A stretch of 64,000 nucleotides of DNA, taken from NCBI RefSeq assembly GCF_009856605.1, contig NZ_CP047242.1, positions 3,106,001 to 3,170,000 of the forward strand, read 5' to 3'. Below the pieces are notes generated by a model. The model worked only from the letters and a program-made list of their open reading frames with translations, had not been told where the DNA came from and did no database searches. The DNA comes from Trichormus variabilis 0441. Its GTDB lineage: Bacteria > Cyanobacteriota > Cyanobacteriia > Cyanobacteriales > Nostocaceae. Below are positions 36,386 to 44,876 of this stretch, piece after piece. Position 1 is the stretch's first letter. Each line of letters opens with the position of its first letter. A program made the position numbers and the translations under genes.

Positions 36386-36441
36386 GACCGATGACCAATG
36401 ACCGATGACCGATGACCAACGACCGATGACCAATGACCAAT
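36386..36441. repeat. GACC(G/A)AT heptamer tandem repeat
   Basis: Eight consecutive units of GACCGAT, GACCAAT or GACCAAC, then a partial unit. It lies between the substrate-binding and permease genes. Shorter CCAATGA copies occur at 2975-2995, inside the 3' end of the alpha/beta hydrolase. Confidence 0.95.
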
Positions 36442-36453
36442 GACTAAACATTT

Positions 36454-37479
36454 ATGTCTCGCTCCAAAGCCCTACAATACTACATTGTCTCTCGGTTACT
36501 GTTCGCGCCCCTGCAACTGCTAACTATTATTACGATTGTATTTTTGTTACTTAGAGCTACACCAGGCGACCCGGTAGATGCGATTCTTGGTGGGCGTGCT
36601 TCAGAAAGTGTTAAAGAGCAATATCGAGAACAACTGGGTTTAAACCGACCTTTATTTATACAGTACCTAAATTATTTGGGTGATTTACTGCATTTTGATT
36701 TAGGGACATCTTTGACCAGTCGAGGACAGCACGTCTGGAATATCATTGGACAATATTTTCCGGCGACAGTAGAGTTAGCTGTGTTTAGTATGGCGGTGGC
36801 TCTAATTGTGGGAATTTTGGTAGGGACGCTTTCCGCTTCTCGTCCCGGAACTTCATTTGACATTGGCGGACGTTTATTTGGGATTATTACTTATGCACTC
36901 CCCATGTTTTGGGCGGGAATGCTGCTACAGTTAATTTTTTCAGTGCAGTTGGGTTGGTTTCCCAATTCCAATCGTTTTCCACCCAATCTTCCACCCCCGC
37001 CTACATTCACGGGTTTATATACAGTTGATAGTTTGCTCAGTGGTAACTTGACGCAGTTTTTCACATCGTTGCATCATTTAGCACTTCCTTGTCTCACCTT
37101 AGGAATTTTGCTGAGTGGAATTTTTGAGCGCATCGTCAGAGTTAATTTAAAGCAAACTCTAAGAGCCGATTATGTAGAAGCAGCTAGAGCTAGAGGAATT
37201 GCAGAAAATAAAATTTTAGTGTCGCACGCCTTAAAAAATGCCCTCATTCCGGTAATTACTGTTTTAGGATTAACCTTTGCTTCCCTGCTAGGTGGAGCGA
37301 TTTTAACTGAAGTGACATTTTCCTGGCCTGGTTTGGCAAATCGGTTATATCAGGCAATCTCCGATCGCGATTATCCCACAGTCCAAGGTGTGCTGGTATT
37401 TTTTGGGGCGATCGTGGTGTCAGCAAGTATTTTAATCGATATTCTCAATGCTTACGTTGACCCACGTATTCGTTATTAA
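36454..37479 (+). CDS. ABC transporter permease (DppB type)
   Basis: A 341-residue inner-membrane permease of the peptide/nickel import family. It has an N-terminal helix (LLTIITIVFLLLRATPGDPV), the periplasmic QLGLNRPLFIQY patch, and a C-terminal EAA loop EAARARGIAENKILVSHALK that couples to the ATPase. It follows the binding-protein gene and surely works with it. The second permease (DppC type) and the ATPases are not in the window, so the operon is incomplete here. The next gene is rnhA, only 56 bp away. Confidence 0.9.
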   Translation: MSRSKALQYYIVSRLLFAPLQLLTIITIVFLLLRATPGDPVDAILGGRASESVKEQYREQLGLNRPLFIQYLNYLGDLLHFDLGTSLTSRGQHVWNIIGQYFPATVELAVFSMAVALIVGILVGTLSASRPGTSFDIGGRLFGIITYALPMFWAGMLLQLIFSVQLGWFPNSNRFPPNLPPPPTFTGLYTVDSLLSGNLTQFFTSLHHLALPCLTLGILLSGIFERIVRVNLKQTLRADYVEAARARGIAENKILVSHALKNALIPVITVLGLTFASLLGGAILTEVTFSWPGLANRLYQAISDRDYPTVQGVLVFFGAIVVSASILIDILNAYVDPRIRY

Positions 37480-37535
37480 GGAAATTAGCAATTCATGGCT
37501 AATACCTATTCGCTCTGTGCTTTGATATTTTTACT

Positions 37536-38444
37536 ATGTCTACCCAACCGATAATTGAAAGTATATACACTGATGGTGCTTGCACTGGCAATCCTGGTCC
37601 TGGTGGCTGGGGTGTAGTTGTATATTTTAGTGATGGTTCAGTTCACGAAATGGGCGATGCTGCCAAGCATACCACCAATAATAAGATGGAGATGCAGGCA
37701 GCGATCGCCGCTCTCAAATTTCTCCACGACTCTGGACAAACTGAACCCATTACCCTCTATACCGATAGTGAGTATCTAATTAACTGCGTTACCAAATGGG
37801 TAAAAGGTTGGAAAAAAAAGGGCTGGAAAAAATCTGATGGCAACCCAGTTCAGAATCAAGACCTTCTAGAAACTTTAGATGAATTAAATAGCCGTAAGGT
37901 AAATTGGCATCATGTTCGCGGTCATTCTGGCAACATCGGTAACGAACGTTGTGATGTGATTGCTCGCTGTTTTGCAACTGGTAGAATGCCCTCTCTACAA
38001 CAGTTATCCACCCGTCATGCTCATAAATCTTTACCTGACATCAGTAAAATAAATGTAGTTAAAGTACCTGATCATGTTACAACCTCTACAATAGTTCACA
38101 AAACGACACAAGAAATCAGTACTTCTGCGTCAAATATCAACACTATGGAACCATCTACCGCACACGTTGCGGCTACAATCGAGGAAAACCCGCCGGAAAA
38201 GCGGGTGGAACAACTCCGCAACTTAGTAGAAACTCTGCATATTGCAGACGAAATTGCGGCGAAGGGTTATTTAATCACCAGTTCTGAGTTGGCAGACTTA
38301 ATGGATGTCCACGCCAGTGCTGTTACTAGTAGGGGAGATCAGTGGCGTTGGCGCAACTGGATTGTTTCACGGGTACGCCGTGAGGGTAATCAAATTCTCT
38401 GGGAATTAGAGCGAGGCGATCGCTTAGGGGGTGAAGATGAATGA
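37536..38444 (+). CDS. rnhA: Ribonuclease HI with C-terminal extension
   Basis: RNase HI cuts the RNA of RNA/DNA hybrids. The 302-residue protein carries an RNase H domain in residues 1-150: D13 in YTDGACTGNPGPGGWG, E52 in NNKMEMQAAI, D77 in YTDSEY and D140 in GNERCD, with H130. The rest is a long Thr/Ser-rich linker and a helical end (about 230-302; LADLMDVHASAVTSRGDQWR, then WRNWIVSRVRR). The extension is not part of bacterial RNase HI and may bind nucleic acid. It starts 56 bp after the permease gene. Confidence 0.93.
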   Translation: MSTQPIIESIYTDGACTGNPGPGGWGVVVYFSDGSVHEMGDAAKHTTNNKMEMQAAIAALKFLHDSGQTEPITLYTDSEYLINCVTKWVKGWKKKGWKKSDGNPVQNQDLLETLDELNSRKVNWHHVRGHSGNIGNERCDVIARCFATGRMPSLQQLSTRHAHKSLPDISKINVVKVPDHVTTSTIVHKTTQEISTSASNINTMEPSTAHVAATIEENPPEKRVEQLRNLVETLHIADEIAAKGYLITSSELADLMDVHASAVTSRGDQWRWRNWIVSRVRREGNQILWELERGDRLGGEDE

Positions 38445-38507
38445 GTAATTGGGGGTAGGGTCTTAGGAAACCGGAGGCAGAAATTATTGCTCTCTACTCA
38501 ACACTCA

Positions 38508-39716
38508 CTACTCCTTGCTATAAGTTCTACCTCTCCATTCCCTGGGAGTGCGAAAAGCAGATAAGAAGATTCGCAGAACGGCTAAAGCATCGGCCAAGGG
38601 TGATAACCAAAACAGCCAGCCAGCTTTAGCGTTTTGACGGTCGTAGGAAGGAGCGATCGCTAATAGCATGGCAAAGCGAATCACCAGTAAAAATACATTC
38701 AGTCCCAACAACAACTTGACAGGCAACAGTAGTTGCCAGGAACCAATCAGCAAGTAACCAGTTACAATCAATAAAGGTAAGCCTTGTACTGCCGATAGTA
38801 ACCATAAATCTCCCCAAATTTGGGTGCGGGGAGAGGCATCTTTTAAATCAAGGCTGCGTCCCCATTCCTTCCATGTTTCTAATGCCCCTTCATACATTCT
38901 CACTTTCAATACCTTAGCCCCGTCTAAAAAGCCCACCTTAAAGCCTTGGGCTGCAATATGACGTGCCAGGGTAACATCGTCACAAAAAGAGCTACTGGCG
39001 CTACTATAACCACCCACAGCAGCTAATACAGAGCGACGGCATAAAAAACATTGTCCGTTTGCCATTACTCTTTCCGGTTGGTCTGTGGTAATGCCTGCGG
39101 GGTCAAATCGGTAAAGAAGAGTCATCAGCAAGGCGGGTTGCAACAAGCACTCACCCGGATACTGAAGAATAAACTGGGGTGATAGGGATACTAAGTCGTA
39201 TTCCTGGGCCTGGGCTATTTTCACTAAACTAGCAACTAAACCAGGATGGGGTTGAGTGTCAGCATCCATGCCCAAGAACCACTGACTATCTTCTGAGCTA
39301 TACAAAAAGCCGTTATGCAATGCCCAAGGTCTTCCTACCCAATTAGAGGGCAAAGGATCATCATTGATGAGGCGAAAGCGCGGGTCTTGCTGCTGTGCAG
39401 CTTTTACTAAGTCGGGAGTGCCATCTTGGGATTTACTGTCTACAACAATTACTTCCCGAACTTCGTAACTCTGGCGACTCAAACCAGCTAACAAAGGACT
39501 GATACGCAGGGCTTCATTCAGTGTGGGAACAACAACGCTCACATTGCCCAACAGTTCTGGTGTGGGTTGTTGGGGTTGAATTGGGGGTAACCTTCTTGGC
39601 CCCTTAAATAGACGAGACAGCAGAATTGCTGTTGCTGGCACTTGGATGATTAGTAACAGAAGCGCCAAGGCGCTTGCTGCTGTCAAAGCGTTATCCACGA
39701 TAAAAATACTTTGCAA
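38508..39716 (-). CDS. cruG: Glycosyltransferase family 2 (CruG-like)
   Basis: A 402-residue membrane GT2. An N-terminal helix precedes the GT-A domain, with VVPTLNEALRISPLLAGL, the D-x-D region GMDADTQPHP and a QCFLCRRSV stretch. C-terminal helices anchor it to the membrane. It is probably CruG, which adds the 2'-O-sugar (fucose or other) in myxol/oscillol glycoside synthesis. The assignment rests on the GT2 type and its position beside cruF, 216 bp away on the same strand, as in other cyanobacteria (from memory). Confidence 0.8.
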   Translation of the reverse strand: MQSIFIVDNALTAASALALLLLIIQVPATAILLSRLFKGPRRLPPIQPQQPTPELLGNVSVVVPTLNEALRISPLLAGLSRQSYEVREVIVVDSKSQDGTPDLVKAAQQQDPRFRLINDDPLPSNWVGRPWALHNGFLYSSEDSQWFLGMDADTQPHPGLVASLVKIAQAQEYDLVSLSPQFILQYPGECLLQPALLMTLLYRFDPAGITTDQPERVMANGQCFLCRRSVLAAVGGYSSASSSFCDDVTLARHIAAQGFKVGFLDGAKVLKVRMYEGALETWKEWGRSLDLKDASPRTQIWGDLWLLSAVQGLPLLIVTGYLLIGSWQLLLPVKLLLGLNVFLLVIRFAMLLAIAPSYDRQNAKAGWLFWLSPLADALAVLRIFLSAFRTPREWRGRTYSKE

Positions 39717-39769
39717 CTGGAATCGCTACTATAAACAAAAATGTTTTTAATTTTGAATTAGGTATCAAG

Positions 39770-39930
39770 GAGTGCTGAGTGCTGAGTAATGAGTCCTGAG
39801 AGCGATAGCGGGGCTTTCTCCAGTCCCCAGTCCCCAAACTCCAGTCCCCAATCCCCAGTCCCCCCTTCGGGGTTCGTCAGTCGCTTATGGGGGAAACCCC
39901 CAAGACCGCGCTGACTCACCAGTCCCCAGT
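39770..39930. repeat. Mixed repeat block before cruG
   Basis: GTGCTGAGTGCTGAGTA, then CCAGTCCCCAGTCCCC-type units, and an interruption CCCCCTTCGGGGTTCGTCAG...GCTGACTCACC. It is a compound Nostoc repeat between cruF and cruG, with no gene. Confidence 0.75.
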
Positions 39931-39932
39931 AC

Positions 39933-40847
39933 CTAATTCACAGCTTTAATGCTGCTGGCTATGGAGACTTCTGTCGTAGATGTTTCTACGCTGATCAGGT
40001 TTGATGCAGATGAGCCTTTCCACCATAAAGCTAGCGCTGGGGCTACACCTAACACTACGCCTAACAATACAGGGATAGAGAAGCCTGCTGCCAAGCTCAT
40101 AACGGTAGCAAAACCAAAGTTACCTAAATAAACTATTAAAGGTACATTAAGCTGCGATCGCTCAAATTTGATCGGATTATTTCTCCACAATACAGCAGCC
40201 ACTGTCATGAATACTGCACCTGTACCTAACCAACCAGCAAAGTTCTGATAGGGCATTCCAAAGAAAGGGCCTGGTTGTTGCCAATACCAGAAAGGTAGTG
40301 AAGTTTGGCTCATGGCAGGGTCAAGTACAAAATCCCATGAGGTGAGTAGTAATGAACCCAAGCTAATAGCACCGATATGGCGTAACAAAGTGGGTTTTTT
40401 ATCTACTTCTAAACCAGCACGCCCCAACAGGTATGAGGAACATCCTACATAAAACCATGACAAGGGAATTGTGAACGGTACTAAACCAGCAATTTTATAG
40501 CCCAAGCCACTTAAATAACTGTAGTGACCAAAAGGAAACCCTGTGCTGGTTCCTAACAGTTCACTAGTTAAGGAGATGAGTACAGCAGGTAGCATAAAAC
40601 CCAAGGTACGACCTAACCCTAATGTTCGCAGGGCATATAAAAATACGGCCGCTGCCCCCAAAATCATGTAAACTACACCACCACCAGCCATACTCCACTG
40701 CATGGCTGTCTGTCCAAACTCAGATAGATGGAACAGCACCTCGGCATTAGGTACAACTAGTAGTATCCCTACTAGTCCAAAAAACATCGAGACGATATGA
40801 CCAATAAGGCATATCCGCTCTGCAATAACAATTTGTTTCATGGTCAT
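39933..40847 (-). CDS. cruF: Carotenoid 1',2'-hydratase/hydroxylase CruF
   Basis: CruF hydroxylates gamma-carotene at C-1', a step to myxol glycosides in cyanobacteria. The 304-residue protein is an integral membrane protein of about eight helices. The hydrophobic segments, LGIGFPFGHYSYLSGLGYKI-type loop, WDFVLDPAMS with acidic residues, and FGMPYQNFAGWLGTGAVFM fit the CruF/DUF422 family. The cruG gene follows, so both belong to one pathway. Confidence is good for the family; activity is not shown by the sequence. Confidence 0.85.
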   Translation of the reverse strand: MTMKQIVIAERICLIGHIVSMFFGLVGILLVVPNAEVLFHLSEFGQTAMQWSMAGGGVVYMILGAAAVFLYALRTLGLGRTLGFMLPAVLISLTSELLGTSTGFPFGHYSYLSGLGYKIAGLVPFTIPLSWFYVGCSSYLLGRAGLEVDKKPTLLRHIGAISLGSLLLTSWDFVLDPAMSQTSLPFWYWQQPGPFFGMPYQNFAGWLGTGAVFMTVAAVLWRNNPIKFERSQLNVPLIVYLGNFGFATVMSLAAGFSIPVLLGVVLGVAPALALWWKGSSASNLISVETSTTEVSIASSIKAVN

Positions 40848-41316
40848 TCCTTGAACACGATGTGATACTTCGCTACTCGGCTGCTAATAGTTTACAAATG
40901 TTTACTAAAATATTTAACTAGTTTTTACCGTAATCTCTGCGAAAGTTGTTTAAACTTTTGTCAGAGACTGACAACCTATTGATTGCATATAGAAAAAATA
41001 GGATGATAAACTAATAGTCTAAGCGATCGCAGTCAAAATCCATCCAAGCAAATTAGGTTTTTTGCTGGTTTCTAAGTACAGTGTGCTTCTTGTCGTATTT
41101 TGAAATCAGACAACCGTAACAAAACTTGCCTTAATTAGGAAAGAGATTTTTGAGTCTCGGATGAACCTCGCCTAAGTAAGTATTACAAATGTATGGGAAT
41201 CCGATTTGATTATTAAACAAACTTAAGTATGTGCATGGTGGGCAATGCCTACCATAGGTATAATTCTAATTAAGTATTACAAATGTAGATTGCTCTGCTA
41301 ATAGCGATACCCACCC
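40848..41316. other. Intergenic with repeated sequences
   Basis: A 469 bp gap. It carries a 17 bp direct repeat, TAAGTATTACAAATGTA, at 41077+100 and onward (41177-41193 and 41271-41287). Between the copies are GGAATCCGATTTGATT and GGTGGGCAATGCC, both resembling parts of the 56695-56817 element. One GCGATCGC is seen. No gene. Confidence 0.5.
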
Positions 41317-41766
41317 ATGTCAATTTTGAATAAACTCCCTTGGACAGCCCTAACGTTACTACTTTTGAGCTACAGCACTTTGGGTTGGGTATTGTCCGAC
41401 ATGAAAGCACCTTGGGCTGTCTGGGGTATTCTTGTATTAGCAATATTTTTCTTGATAGGAAGCATCACTGCCCCTTATCCCAAGATAGCTGATTACTCTA
41501 GTGTTTTACTTGCTTCCAGTATTAGGAGTTTTTTCGTTGCTGTAGCCGGAGCTTTCTTATTTTTTATAATGATAGCTTGGTTTCGCGTGTTTCTTGATAC
41601 ACTGCTTGTCATTTCTGCCGCCCTCTTAGCAAGAATCGACTTCCAATCAGATGGGTTTACAGAATGGCAAGCTTTTATAGCTACATTGATTGTTTCAATT
41701 GCAGGGGTAGGGTTAGGCGCATTTACAAATATGCTGTTAACCCAAAAGATAATGTTAGGTTTGTAG
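41317..41766 (+). CDS. Small membrane protein, unknown
   Basis: A 149-residue integral membrane protein with about four helices: residues 10-30, 33-50, 63-105 and 118-145. No family is recognised. Few charged residues break the helices (FRVFLDTLL, ARIDFQSDGF). It stands alone between the cruF promoter region and rpmA, and is transcribed toward rpmA. It may be a conserved cyanobacterial small membrane protein. Confidence 0.6.
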   Translation: MSILNKLPWTALTLLLLSYSTLGWVLSDMKAPWAVWGILVLAIFFLIGSITAPYPKIADYSSVLLASSIRSFFVAVAGAFLFFIMIAWFRVFLDTLLVISAALLARIDFQSDGFTEWQAFIATLIVSIAGVGLGAFTNMLLTQKIMLGL

Positions 41767-41811
41767 TAGGCACTCCAGACCCAATTTAAGAACTAAAGTA
41801 TTAACTACAAA

Positions 41812-41838
41812 CAAGGTGAGCGGATAATGCCCACCTTG
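41812..41838. terminator. Terminator of rpmA operon
   Basis: CAAGGTG pairs with CACCTTG (7 bp), extended by GC/GC across a mismatch. It lies 5 bp past the rpmA stop and is shared by the convergent gene. Confidence 0.6.
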
Positions 41839-41843
41839 GTAAT

Positions 41844-42125
41844 TTAGCCTGCTACTGCTTCTGCTGCGGCAGCTGCTGGGTAAACACTAACTTTCTTGCG
41901 GGATTTGCCTTTGCGTTCAAAGGTAACTACACCATCAACCAAGGCAAACAAAGTATCATCTTTACCGATGCCAACATTGTTACCAGCATGAAACTTGGTT
42001 CCACGTTGACGCACGAGAATGTTACCTGCAATAACGGCTTGTCCGCCAAAGCGCTTTACACCCAGACGCTGGGCGTTAGAATCACGACCGTTGCGTGTAC
42101 TACCTGTTCCTTTCTTGTGAGCCAT
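41844..42125 (-). CDS. rpmA: 50S ribosomal protein L27
   Basis: L27 lies at the peptidyl transferase centre and aids tRNA placement. The 93-residue protein starts [20 protein letters not shown], the typical L27 N-terminus, with [20 protein letters not shown] and [20 protein letters not shown]. The tail ([14 protein letters not shown]) is Ala-rich. Unlike Firmicutes forms, it has no N-terminal extension. It follows rplU by 27 bp on the same strand, as in most bacteria. Confidence 0.97.
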   Translation of the reverse strand: MAHKKGTGSTRNGRDSNAQRLGVKRFGGQAVIAGNILVRQRGTKFHAGNNVGIGKDDTLFALVDGVVTFERKGKSRKKVSVYPAAAAAEAVAG

Positions 42126-42152
42126 AATTTCCTTTTTATTGCTTCTTTACTA

Positions 42153-42545
42153 TTATTCAGCAGCAGTTTCTGTATCTGGGGTAGCATCAGCAGTTTCCGC
42201 ACTTGCAGTAGGTGCTGTTAAGACTGTGCCGTTAAAAGTGATGGAATCTATTAAAAGTCTGGTGATTTCCTGGCGATGCCCCCGTTTTTTGCGGGTTTTC
42301 TTTTTCGGCTTCATTTTATAAACCAGGACTTTGCGACCTCTAAGATGCCGCAACACCGTTCCTTGCACTGTTGCCCCAGCTACTAACGGTTGTCCAATGG
42401 TGACTTCACCGTCATTCTGCACTAGTAATACAGACTCTATTGTAACTTTTTCATCTGGTTCGGCAGAGAGGAGTTCAATATCGTAAAAACGACCTGGCTC
42501 AACTCGCACTTGCTTGCCACCAGTCTCAATAATCGCGTAAGCCAT
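42153..42545 (-). CDS. rplU: 50S ribosomal protein L21
   Basis: L21 binds 23S rRNA. The 130-residue protein has [20 protein letters not shown] at the start, then [20 protein letters not shown] and [20 protein letters not shown]. The last 25 residues are T/A/E-rich and extend beyond the usual L21, which is seen in cyanobacteria. It is the first gene of the rplU-rpmA operon; a 600 bp gap upstream probably holds its promoter. Confidence 0.97.
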   Translation of the reverse strand: MAYAIIETGGKQVRVEPGRFYDIELLSAEPDEKVTIESVLLVQNDGEVTIGQPLVAGATVQGTVLRHLRGRKVLVYKMKPKKKTRKKRGHRQEITRLLIDSITFNGTVLTAPTASAETADATPDTETAAE

Positions 42546-42855
42546 GAAATTGTCCTTGAGATTGCCGTACAGGTAGCTGATTTTGATTTACCAGCTTTTG
42601 TAGTATGTCTACCTGATCCGAGCAGGTAATTAGACAGACAATCTAAAATTGTATGTTATTAGCCAGCATTAGGTCAATCTTTTATCTATAGTTTTTGAGG
42701 ATATAGCTGGAAAATTTTCAAATAAAGAACTTATCAATTAATTTTGGCGAAATTTGCGAAATCTCAAAAGTGCTTGATGTAGTAAACAATGACACAGAAC
42801 AGCACCAACAAGTCTGAGCAAAGGATCTCCTGGCTCAGATTTTCCCTTTTCTATT

Positions 42856-43035
42856 AGGACTTACGCATGAAAACGAAAGATCAAGGGTTTGGAGAAGGGT
42901 GTAGGGGTGTAGAGGAGCCAGTTGCGTGGGCGGGTTTCCCGACTTGAGCAACCTGGCGTGTATAAATGTTTGAAACCCTTACACCCCTACACCCTTACAC
43001 CCAGCCTCAACAGAAAATCTGGGTGCGTAAGCCCT
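42856..43035. repeat. 180 bp element with GGACTTACGCA inverted ends
   Basis: Left end AGGACTTACGCA (42856-42867) and right end TGCGTAAGCCCT are inverted. Between are GGTGTAGGGGTGTAG, and, on the other strand, ACACCCCTACACC and the CAGCCTCAAC stretch. The right half, reversed, matches 34470-34530 and 50428-50507. It is the fullest copy of the family in the window; the gap 42546-43156 holds nothing else recognisable. Confidence 0.75.
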
Positions 43036-43156
43036 ATCTATGAAGGATTGGGAAGTTATGTAAATGCTCGATGCAAGTGATTTTCTTAATCACGAATTGG
43101 CATAAGCCCATAGTACAGCCCATAACAGTAACATTAACGACAATAATTAAACCCAT

Positions 43157-43291
43157 ATGGACACGGATATTGATGAAGTCTTCCCGCACGGTACGCGGAT
43201 AAATTTGTACCTCAGCAGACTAGGAAACGCTATATTGGGTCAACAGGAAATCCAGAAAAACTATCTGAAAGAGTTAAAAGCTTATTGCTAG
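43157..43291 (+). CDS. Small ORF (44 aa) before nucleotidyltransferase
   Basis: The ATG at 43157 opens 44 residues, MDTDIDEVFPHGTRINLYLS, then RLGNAILGQQEIQKNYLKEL, ending KAYC. It stops 27 bp before the nucleotidyltransferase start, on the same strand. It has charged and hydrophobic residues in a helical pattern, so it could be a real small protein. No Shine-Dalgarno or homologue is known to me. Confidence 0.3.
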   Translation: MDTDIDEVFPHGTRINLYLSRLGNAILGQQEIQKNYLKELKAYC

Positions 43292-43318
43292 ATAATAACA
43301 ATATTTTAATTTATAGAT

Positions 43319-44413
43319 ATGAAACGAATTGAAGTTGAAAAAAGAACTATTTTAGTTGGTTTGGCTGGTAGCCACGGGTATGGATTAAATCGTCCTGATT
43401 CTGATTTAGATTTTAGGGGGGTGTTTATTGCACCTAAAAGATATTATTTGGGATTTGACCACATAGAACAAAAGGATGCAGGCTGGGATGAGCCGGGAAT
43501 ATTTCCTTTGCTGGATGGGAATAAAGATACGGTTATATATGAATTAAGGAAAATACTCCAGTTGTTGTCGGGAGCTAATCCTAATGTTTTGGAGTTGTTA
43601 TGGTTAAATGAGTATCCTGTATTAAGGGATGTCGGACAACATTTAATCAATCATCGGAAATTATTTTTAAGTAAAAAGGTTAAACATACTTATTCAGGCT
43701 ATGCTTTTGCTCAAATTAAAAAGATGGAGACTCATCGTAAGTGGTTATTAAATCCACCAGAGAAGAAACCACTACCATCTGATTTTGGCATAGAAGATGA
43801 AGCACCACTAATTAAGGATGATTTGAATGCTTTTTTGGAGTATCTTTATACTTTGATTAGAGGTAGGATTGAATTTCTAGAGGAAGCAGAACAATTATAT
43901 AAGTTATTAACTGCTGATATTGATTTTAAAGGAGTGCTAAAACAGTATACTTTACCTGATGAAAGTTTAGAATATACGCAAAATTTAACTAATAGCCGTA
44001 AAGATTTTATTCGGTTGTTACAAAAAAGCCAAAATTACCAAATAGCTTTGAGGGAATGGAAAGCTTATTTAAGTTGGCAAGAAAATCGTAACCCGGCTAG
44101 GGCGGAGATGGAGAGGAAGTCTGGCTTTGATCTCAAGCATGGGATGCACTGCATTCGCTTGTTACGCAGTGGTTTGGAAATATTAAAGACTGGAGAAATA
44201 ACTGTAGATAGGAGAGTTGCGGGTGATGTTGAGGATTTAAAAGCTATCCTCAAGGGTGAGTATTCTTATCAGCAGGTGATGGAAATGGCTAATGATTTGG
44301 TTGCTCAAATGGATGCGGCTTATGAACAGTCAACTATACCCCATAAACCTGATTTAGAGGCAATTAATAGTTTGTGTATGGAGTTAGTGGAAATGCAAGG
44401 GTGGGGAGAGTAA
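43319..44413 (+). CDS. RlaP-type nucleotidyltransferase
   Basis: A 364-residue DNA polymerase beta-fold nucleotidyltransferase of the COG3541/RlaP kind. The active site is visible: G17-S18 in LAGSHGYG and D27-x-D29 with D31 in DSDLDFRG. The C-terminal helical part includes the family's KHGMHCIRLLRSGLEILKTG. RlaP proteins are predicted RNA-repair enzymes that add nucleotides to RNA ends; biochemical proof is scarce, as far as I know. No RNA ligase or kinase gene is next to it. A 44-residue ORF precedes it. A palindrome follows the stop. Confidence 0.78.
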   Translation: MKRIEVEKRTILVGLAGSHGYGLNRPDSDLDFRGVFIAPKRYYLGFDHIEQKDAGWDEPGIFPLLDGNKDTVIYELRKILQLLSGANPNVLELLWLNEYPVLRDVGQHLINHRKLFLSKKVKHTYSGYAFAQIKKMETHRKWLLNPPEKKPLPSDFGIEDEAPLIKDDLNAFLEYLYTLIRGRIEFLEEAEQLYKLLTADIDFKGVLKQYTLPDESLEYTQNLTNSRKDFIRLLQKSQNYQIALREWKAYLSWQENRNPARAEMERKSGFDLKHGMHCIRLLRSGLEILKTGEITVDRRVAGDVEDLKAILKGEYSYQQVMEMANDLVAQMDAAYEQSTIPHKPDLEAINSLCMELVEMQGWGE

Positions 44414-44417
44414 TTAG

Positions 44418-44437
44418 AGACGCGATTAATCGCGTCT
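44418..44437. repeat. 20 bp palindrome AGACGCGATTAATCGCGTCT
   Basis: A perfect self-complementary 20-mer immediately after the nucleotidyltransferase stop, identical to the core of the palindrome at 2896-2923 and followed by the same TACAATTxTCAG-type flank. Confidence 0.85.
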
Positions 44438-44485
44438 GTACAATTGTCAGATGTCATTACTCATGGCTATTGACTATTGACTAAA

Positions 44486-44806
44486 TTAAAGAGTTTTGAG
44501 TAAGTCAGCGAAACCATAAAGGCTGATGAAGAGTAGGAGTAAGGCTGTGAGTTGGGTGACTTTGTTTTCGGGTGAGGGGGCGATCGCTTCTCGTACTAAG
44601 ATGGAAATGGATGCACCCACTACGAAGCTTAAGCCCAGTATTAAATAAGGTTTGTCTGGTAAAATCACGGCAATGGCTAACATGGCGATCGCTAGCATCA
44701 GCATGACTAACTCTACAAATCGGGGTGGGTTGTATTGGCTAGCTAAAATAAAGCTGTTTAACCAAAAGTTCCAATGTCTCATCAGTGCTGAGTTGCCAAG
44801 TACCAA
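44486..44806 (-). CDS. Small membrane protein, unknown
   Basis: A 106-residue membrane protein with about three helices: 32-49 (VELVMLMLAIAMLAIAVI), 54-70 and 88-104. A short N-terminus (MVLGNSALMRHWNFWLNSFI) may be cytosolic. No family is recognised. It lies downstream of chlI on the same strand, beyond a terminator, so it may have its own promoter. Confidence 0.55.
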   Translation of the reverse strand: MVLGNSALMRHWNFWLNSFILASQYNPPRFVELVMLMLAIAMLAIAVILPDKPYLILGLSFVVGASISILVREAIAPSPENKVTQLTALLLLFISLYGFADLLKTL

Positions 44807-44834
44807 GTGAATGCTGAGTACTGAATTTGAATTT

Positions 44835-44871
44835 ATCAGTGAACAGTTGTTAATTATTACTGTTCACTGAT
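44835..44871. terminator. chlI terminator
   Basis: A perfect 13 bp stem, 44835-44847 with 44859-44871, with an 11 nt loop, just past the chlI stop. It could also act in the reverse direction. Confidence 0.7.
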
Positions 44872-44876
44872 GATAA

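Noticed and set aside
36386..36441. Possible CRISPR array
   Set aside because: Units are seven bases and contiguous, with no unique spacers; these are short tandem repeats. The same holds for 8414-8445, 11040-11088 and 58035-58069.
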